Position numbers and translations under genes: made by a program
DNA from: Angiostrongylus vasorum
Lineage: Eukaryota > Nematoda > Chromadorea > Rhabditida > Metastrongylidae
DNA length: 64,000 nucleotides
Reading direction: 5' to 3'
Assembly: GCA_018806985.1 (NCBI GenBank)
Contig: JADANN010000034.1
Coordinates: 806,001-870,000, forward strand
The notes under the pieces: model-generated
What the model was told of the DNA's origin: nothing
The model's input: only the letters and a program-made list of their open reading frames with translations
The model's database searches: none
In this document: positions 57,540 through 64,000 of the stretch, piece by piece
How positions within the stretch are numbered: position 1 is the first letter of the stretch
How the letters are laid out: every line of letters starts with the position of its first letter

Positions 57540-57933
57540 GATAGTGACTTTTACAATGCTGAGAATGCTGAGATATTTGTAAAACTCCGGACAGCAGGTG
57601 TCTGCGGTGGGGAACGAACACGCTGTTATCTTTTCCGGGGAGTAACGCTTTCACCACCACACCATGTGGGTCCTTCATTTCGCCTGTCTCTCAGCTAGTT
57701 CTATCGATCTTTTACTGAGATAGTTGAGAGACAGGCGAAACGAGAGGACCCACATGATGTGGTGGTGAACGCGTTACTCCCCGAAACGACAATAGCGCGT
57801 TCGTTCCCCACCGAAGACACCTGCGGTCCGGAGTTTTGCAAACATCTCAGCATTGTAGAAGTTATATTTCGCAGTATACCCTGCCGTTAAAAAGAATAGG
57901 CAGTAAATAAAAAGGTCACGATAGCGACTTTTA
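57540..57933 (+). repeat. foldback retroposon (family A) with 14-bp duplication, nested in Penelope
   Basis: Flanks gatagtgactttta (57540-57553) and gatagcgactttta (57920-57933) match at 13 of 14 bases. The element (366 bp) is almost one hairpin: arms about 57567-57715 and 57717-57855, with a very small loop. The plus-oriented tail follows: accctgccgttaaaaagaat, then aggcagtaaataaaaagg. The Penelope frame resumes on the other side. Confidence 0.8.
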
Positions 57934-59389
57934 GTTCGAAATCTTCTCCCTTAGTGTTTCTGTGTCCATTGCGCGCCTATTGGGGTGTTTGCTTTCAACT
58001 TAAATTTACGGACTGGCTGTTCTTTTATACTGGACCAGAGTGGTCCACCCGTTTCCCCCAACAAATGCATCTCCACACAATTTACAAGAGAGAAGATACA
58101 CCGCACCGAACTCATCGTTGAAGGAAACTACGCATTTTTGCATTGTGAATAGACGATAATACACGCAGTTACGAAGTAGCTGGTGCCGTAGAAGTACTTG
58201 GTAGTATTTCAGTCAGTCACTGCTACCGATTTCTCTAGAACAGCCGATTTTAAGCGACGTTTTATAGCTACACTAATTTCATTAGAAATTTAGGGGAAGG
58301 ATGAAAGGGGCTCTATTTTGTCAACACATCGTTTCGGAGCGTGTTTTTTCTTCCGAACTTAACACTAGAACCTACCGCTTTGTAACCAATGAAAATGGCT
58401 GTTTTTCGCGCCAAATCCAGAGATTCTTTAGGATGTTTTTACTAATTGGCTTTAGGTGGCAATTCGTGATGTAGCCGTTTTCGGATGGGTTAATTTGAAC
58501 GTTTAAAACGGAAGGCAGTCTTTCTTCGGTTTCTCTCGAGCGGTATTTATATGCTGTTTACTGGTTTAGGAACTGATTTGACCTAGTAATTCAAAAACTT
58601 TTGTCGATCTTCCCCTGTGTTGAGCGGATGCCAAAACAGTCGTTGATATACCTACAGTAGAGTAGTGGCGAGAGACCGAATGCGTGAAGGCTTCGTCTTT
58701 AGATATAAACGCAATGGAAAGGCGTTGTACCACTCGCTGCCCCATTGCCAACCTTCTAATTTGAGCCTTATATTTTCCGGGCCATCTAATGATTGAGCAG
58801 TTTAGACACTCTTTTAAAGAGCCATGAGCTGCTGAATAGACGAGCCACACATGTTTATTGCTCCTTCGTGTTGCATAAGTAGCTCACGGGTGGCTTGCAT
58901 TGCAGAGCTCTTCGACACGTTAGCGCACGCGCTGTTAGGACACGCGTTACGTAGACGAGGCGCTGGGAACTATTGAAAGAACTGGATGAGTATTGTTTAT
59001 GAACCAAGCTCTACTATTCGTGAGCCCGTCGAATCGTTATCAGAATTATAGTCTTCTTTCTGTATAATATGCATAAGGCTGAAAAGTTCGAGACAAGTTC
59101 ACCGTGTTGGTTTTACATAGAACAAACAAATTATTGATAGCAAAAAATAATCGTAAGCCGGGTACGAAATTCGCATGGTTTTTCTTACTATTTGAAATCT
59201 GTCGAAGTTCAATAATCATCTGCTTTAACCTTACGGCATATTTATGATTCATCTGCAGTTTTAATCCAAAATCTATTCCTAATTCCTAACTTTCTTGGTA
59301 AGTTGCAAAGGCATCTGTTCACATCAAGAAAATGTGTGGTTTAAGAAATTAGTGCTGTTTGAATACAGGAAGATTTTGAGATGTGTGCG

Positions 59390-62170
59390 TTTTATCTTGG
59401 ATCTCCCTCACGTGAAGGATCTCGAACCGGTTAGTCACAACGCTACGTGGCGCATCCCCAACTAGCGGAAAGCAGGTTAATCGCGAACCAAAAAGCGACC
59501 ATTTTCTTCTCCTAGACACAGGTCGATCCAGGGGATGGACTCCTGTTCCTGCTGTGCCGATTTGGTACATACCGTCTGTATTTACGAGGCGTATCCATGC
59601 ATGCGTGTGTGGGTGCGTTCTAGTTTAAGCAGTTTGTATTCTGCGAGTCAATTCGGCCAAAAAGCCCCGCAATCAAGTGACGAAGTGTATCGGAGACGGT
59701 CTAACAAAATGAGCTCCATGCCCTCTCTGGGATGAAGTGGCAACCTACCCATGACTATGCTCGGCCCCAACGTTCAGAGCTTAAGAAGCTATCGTGGGTA
59801 TCAAAACGCTAAACACGGTGAAAGAAACGGGTCTTATTTCCGTGACCACGAAAGAGTCTCCGTTTCAGCAGCATAGGGTAGGGAGTGCAGGGAGGCTGCT
59901 AAAATCTCAGGGTCGTTCTAAGCTGCGTAAATCGCAAAGAACTAAGGTGACGATTTGTACCTACAATGCATGCACACTTGCATCTGACTTCTCGATAGAA
60001 GACTTGATCATGCAAGCAAGAAGGGCAAGGTACGACGTCTTCGAACAGGCAGAGACGAGACGACATCACTCATTCAACGCCGTCTATGACACCGGAGAAG
60101 AACGTTCCTAGGAAAATGTGATAATAAAGGAGTCTGCGTCGTCGGCGTTCTCGCTAACACGAGTTTCGGCCATAAATATCGATTCATTCCAATAGCTAAC
60201 AAACCGAATCGGACATTTGCGGTTTAAGAGATGCGGACAATCATCGTCGTTTACGCGCCGACATCAAGCAAGCTGTGGCGAAGAAGAAGCCGAAGCGTTC
60301 TATGTGGATTTCAAGAAGTTACGCAGAGAAGACCGTACATTCTTCAAGGTTATCATTGGAGATTTTAACGCTGAGACTGGACCCAGAAGAACGTCACATT
60401 GGGGCCCACAGATTAGAATGGAACGAGCAGAATGAGCGACTGTCTAAGTTTATTATGACGACTGAGACCATTCATAGTAATTCGCAATTCCAGAAGGCCC
60501 ACCCTTATCGCTGGACGTGGGAGTTTCCCAGTGAAGAGTACCAAAACGAAATAGATCGCATCACAGTAACTCGATGGTTTAGCCTTACCAATGTCGCTAT
60601 TGTCCCGAAATTTCACGCGGAATCAAACCGTCGCCTCCGTGCAAGGTTTCATTTCTTGTTGAAAGGAGGAAAAGCTGCTATATTCTAGAAACGAGATCCC
60701 AAAAGCATCATTAGTTGGGGTTTGTTCAATACATTAGCTTATTGTTGGGAAGATGCCGTTTTGGGTAACATCGACGAGGAATACGATCGGCTCATTCAGC
60801 ATCTTCACGTTAGCACTATGTAACGTGAGAGTTCGAAAGTCGCGAAGAGACGTCTATCTGCAGAAACACTGGAGCTGATACGCCAGCGTGGAATTGCACG
60901 AGTTGCGGGAAACTGGCAACTAACGTCCTAACTTGTAAAACAATGCAGAAGCTTCGCCATTTACGAACCCAAAATGATTGCTCTCCGACGCCCACGCGGA
61001 ACATTTACAACGTCCAGAAGGGCAATGGAAAGAATCATTCACGATTGCTACTCATACCTCTTCAATAGCCACGTCCTGTTGTCTCCACATGAAATAAAGA
61101 AGGATGGATATCTCATCCCATCGGTTCTCCATTGCGAAATCCCACATACTGTTTCATCGGCAAAGAATCGAACAACACCTGTTCCGGACAGGCTAAGATT
61201 TGAGCACCTAAAGAACATTGCGCTAGTCGTCGTTAACACAGTGGTTCATCTTTTCACACGTTACTTGTCTGAATTCAAGGTCCCCACTCAGTGGAAGACT
61301 AGGCCGTGCTATTGTTCAAGAGAGGTGGCATCTAAGATATCTGCAACTATCTCCCAACGTGCTTACTGTCTGTAAACAGCATTGACAGAACAATTGAATG
61401 GGACAACATGGGAGTGAAAATTGACCGTCGGCAATTACACCATTTTCGCTTTGATTATGACATCGTTCCTTATAACATTAAACATTAGATAAGCGGAACG
61501 AATGCTTACCGAGTTTGATAAAGCCTGTGGAAAAGTTGGTCTTCGACTAAATCTCAGAAGAACGATGTTCATGAAGAACAAGTCGGTTACGTATGCCACA
61601 TTTGATCTCAACGGAATGAATATCTCCGAGTGCCCCACTTACGTCTGTCTAGGTTGGGAAATTAACGCGATGAATGACTTAGCTCCGGAGTTGAGCAGAA
61701 GGAAGCGATCGGCTTGGAGAGCTTTCAAGAGCATAGGGAATGTTGTGAGGAGAACATAGGACCCCTGGCTGCGTGCCCACTTCTTCGATTCAACGGTACT
61801 TCCTGCCTAGCAAATGCGTCAGATACTTGGTCGATGCGTAAGCAGGGATAACCCAGCGTTATTGAACGGGCAGTCGAAAGGACGATGGTAGGAGTATCCT
61901 ATATCACAAAAAGTAAGGGGAAGGGATCTGAAGCCGTGGCCTGAATCAACGTTAAAAAATCAAAGATGCCGTTCTGTACGTCAAACAGCCGAAGATACGG
62001 AGTGCCGGACACATTATACGTATGAACATCAACTGGTGGATAAGCACCGTTAGTGGCTAGATTGCTCGGGACGTGAAACCTACTGAAGGAAGACATCCGA
62101 CCGATGGTCAGATTTCTTGACGAAAATCCTTGTAGAAAGGTATGATGCTCAACGAGTCCGTAGGGCAAGC
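59390..62170 (+). mobile_element. RTE-B retrotransposon, longest copy (broken)
   Basis: A probable 5' region (59.39-59.79 kb) is followed by AP-endonuclease pieces: TICTYNACTLASDFSIEDL (59.95 kb), VYAPTSS (60.24 kb), [12 protein letters not shown] (60.36 kb), [19 protein letters not shown] (60.44 kb), [13 protein letters not shown] (60.55 kb). A linker follows (GTFTTSRRAMERIIHDCYSY, 61.0 kb), then RT pieces (TTPVPDRLRFEHLKNIALVV, 61.2 kb; MLTEFDKACGKVGLRLNL, 61.5 kb; ELSRRKRSAWRAFKSIGNVV, 61.7 kb) and a C-terminal part to 62.17 kb. Frameshifts fall in every domain, and the RT core around FADD is largely missing. Confidence 0.75.
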
Positions 62171-62179
62171 GGATCCCAC

Positions 62180-63315
62180 TGGGCTAGTCTTGCAGCGACA
62201 GGGAAAATATGGAGAATTTACTCGCTCCCGCTCGAGTCACTCTGCGATCAACGGGACGACAGGTGATATAGGTGATGCCTTTTGTCGTATTAAATGCGTT
62301 TCAAATAATATGGGGAACAGTTTTGCTGCTTTCGATAGGCTATATGGAAGTTGAGGTGAAGCCATTGTCTGGAAAATCATAGGTGTTGGAGGACGATGTT
62401 CACCTTTGTCTTCAAAGCCCCACTAAAAACTATCGTGAAGAAAGTTATTGTTTTTGGCTGATGTTCACACCATCGCTTTGTGCATTCTGCAGTAGTTCCG
62501 TTTGCATTAAGTGGATTCACGGTGTTGTTTGCCTGCTTTCCCTTATTAAGCGAATTCAGTTGTGAAACGAATAATGTTCTTTACGTTAATGTCGAGCGAA
62601 AGGAAAGGTACTTGAATCTAGGATGAGCGTTTCTCTTTCTAAAGCAATAGTTTCAGTTTAGAAATCTAAAAATGTTTTACAAGTTACTCTTGGGTAGATT
62701 CCATTAATAATCAGGTGGTGCACGGCAGTCATTTCAACGACATTTAGTTGATATTTGACTGGTAACGGAAAGATGTTGGTTTGCTAAGCGGTCAACAAAA
62801 CATATTAAGGTCATATGAACTAAACTTAGGTAGTCTTTATAGGAAGTTCTTTCCATACCGTTCTGCCAAGTGAAATATCAATCTTTCCCATCGTTACGAC
62901 ACTTCTTGGATTATAAGATCTTCATTAGCGAATCTGGGGGCTAACTTAGCAGACTCAGATTTGTTAATTTCATAATCTAAGACTGTATATAGTGGTATTA
63001 TCGAAAATACCACAAAAAAATATGGAATGATCGTCGGAAATGGTGTTTATTACTTTTTAGCTGATAGAAGTTTTCATCGATTAGCACTTGATTTGACTCT
63101 AGGCCAATTTTTTTTGTTTTAATGGCTTTCATAAAATCTCTTCTTGCGTTTGAAAACATCAAATACAATCTTGTGTCTTTAGACTTTTTCCGCGACCACC
63201 GTTTTAAAGAAGGAGTCAGATGAGCCAGCGGCAAAAAGGAAAAAGCATACACAAGCTGCAGAGTAGGAACTCTTCTATGATGTGTTGGTTATAACTTTCC
63301 GTAGCTTTCATTGCG
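62180..63315. other. no confident gene; one unassigned minus ORF
   Basis: The minus ORF 62998-63252 (84 codons) has a basic stretch (KRWSRKKSKDTRLY, RRDFMKAIKTKK). No domain or splice context was recognised. The rest is AT-rich and unassigned. Confidence 0.35.
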
Positions 63316-63318
63316 GTC

Positions 63319-63409
<91 letters not shown>
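63319..63409. repeat. (AT)n microsatellite
   Basis: About 90 bases of nearly pure AT dinucleotides. The ORF through it is an artefact. Confidence 0.95.
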
Positions 63410-63413
<4 letters not shown>

Positions 63414-64000
63414 TCACTTACTGTGATCGAGTTCTCTGCTTTCATTAGCATATTGTTTTCCCTCCTGATGGTTAAATACGGTGTTTTTTCTACTGCAATG
63501 TATTCAAGAAACCATAACAGCAAAGAGTTATTTGGTTAAATTTGGGTGCTCCTTCTGGATGTGATCAATATTCTACGTTTTCTGTGAAAAGTAATGTATC
63601 GTACATCCTTTGTTCAATTAAAAGCCGTTGATTTCCCATATGTTTGAAACTTGCTCAAATTCCTTTAATTTTCTGTGCTTTTATTCCAGCCTCCTGTTAG
63701 GCAAAAGGATATGCTAGATTACAGTTAAATGCGCTTATTTAAATAGTTGTAAAGCTTTACTAATATTAATTAAACAGCAGTGGGTAAACTCATCACTGAG
63801 CATTTAATGCTCCACAGAAATTATGTTATTTGTAATGAAAAAAAAGTGTGGAGCCGGAGTGTTTGTTCACACAGCAGAATATTTCTACATGATAAGATAA
63901 GAGGAAAAAAAATGAAAAGTTTTATGGCACTGGTTTGATAGAATGTAGAAATAGGGTTATAGAAATGGACTCTATAGCTATGAGAGATGCTTGACGATGG
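63410..64000. other. non-coding, nothing recognised
   Basis: AT-rich end of the window, with no ORF or repeat block that could be assigned. Confidence 0.4.

Larger units (their letters stand above)
57085..58815 (-). mobile_element. Penelope-like element, RT end plus GIY-YIG part, with nested foldback
   Basis: On minus, 58810-58700 encodes a PLE RT piece (LAMGQRVVQRLSIAFISK). 58.1-57.95 kb and 57.54-57.42 kb encode GIY-YIG domain remains, the last as ARKTLEAFRINSNLKMKCKE. A foldback element (57554-57919) splits the endonuclease part. The 3' block (57120-57230) carries the hammerhead-like core. Several frames are broken. Confidence 0.7.

Overview
The window looks like gene-sparse, repeat-dense, AT-rich nuclear DNA of a parasitic strongylid (hookworm-like) nematode. 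This is an inference from three things: short exons split by kilobase introns with TTTCAG-type acceptors, two conserved animal genes that can be rebuilt exon by exon, and many decayed RTE, Penelope-like and mariner transposons of kinds common in hookworm genomes. No rRNA, CRISPR array, operon or intact tRNA gene was seen.

Genes. All well supported genes lie on the minus strand. (1) Bases 1-616 hold the first part of a gene that runs off the left edge; its protein has a layout resembling a longin domain (family uncertain). (2) Bases 7625-19258, possibly with a first exon at 21863-21947, hold seven phase-compatible exons of an SLC16/monocarboxylate-transporter-like major facilitator protein. 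(3) Bases 24978-25920 hold two exon-like stretches of a possible membrane protein (weak). (4) Bases 28486-40165 (candidate start at 41018) hold a git-1 orthologue: ArfGAP zinc finger, ankyrin repeats, two Spa2-homology repeats, coiled coil and the start of the C-terminal focal-adhesion-targeting-like region. A GC-rich island at 41290-41505 may be a promoter or a first exon. From about 42 kb to the right edge I see no convincing cellular gene, only two or three unplaced ORFs.

Mobile DNA. Two non-LTR retrotransposon lineages are present. I call them RTE-A (15.7-18.35 kb and 46.4-50.2 kb on minus; 3' end at 8.26-8.62 kb on plus) and RTE-B (33.0-35.1, 54.0-54.9 and 59.4-62.2 kb on plus; 50.7-53.4 kb on minus). 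Every copy is broken. Penelope-like elements with a GIY-YIG endonuclease lie at 3.85-5.17, 11.99-13.44 and 57.1-58.8 kb, with lone 3' ends at 10.4-10.8, 22.4 and 26.1 kb. Their 3' ends carry a hammerhead-ribozyme-like core. A 1168-bp mariner relic with TIRs and a TA duplication sits inside RTE-A at 47.75-48.92 kb. Several non-autonomous families fill the introns: tRNA-like SINEs (S1, S2), S3 elements that carry the RTE-A 3' tail, and foldback retroposons flanked by 11-14 bp target duplications. Four long (AT)n arrays are present.

The most interesting signals are the foldback retroposons with a 3' hairpin tail, the hammerhead-like cores at Penelope ends together with two outward-facing Penelope end pairs, and the S3 elements that appear to borrow the RTE-A tail. 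The names S1, S2, S3, family A/B and RTE-A/B are labels made for this window only.
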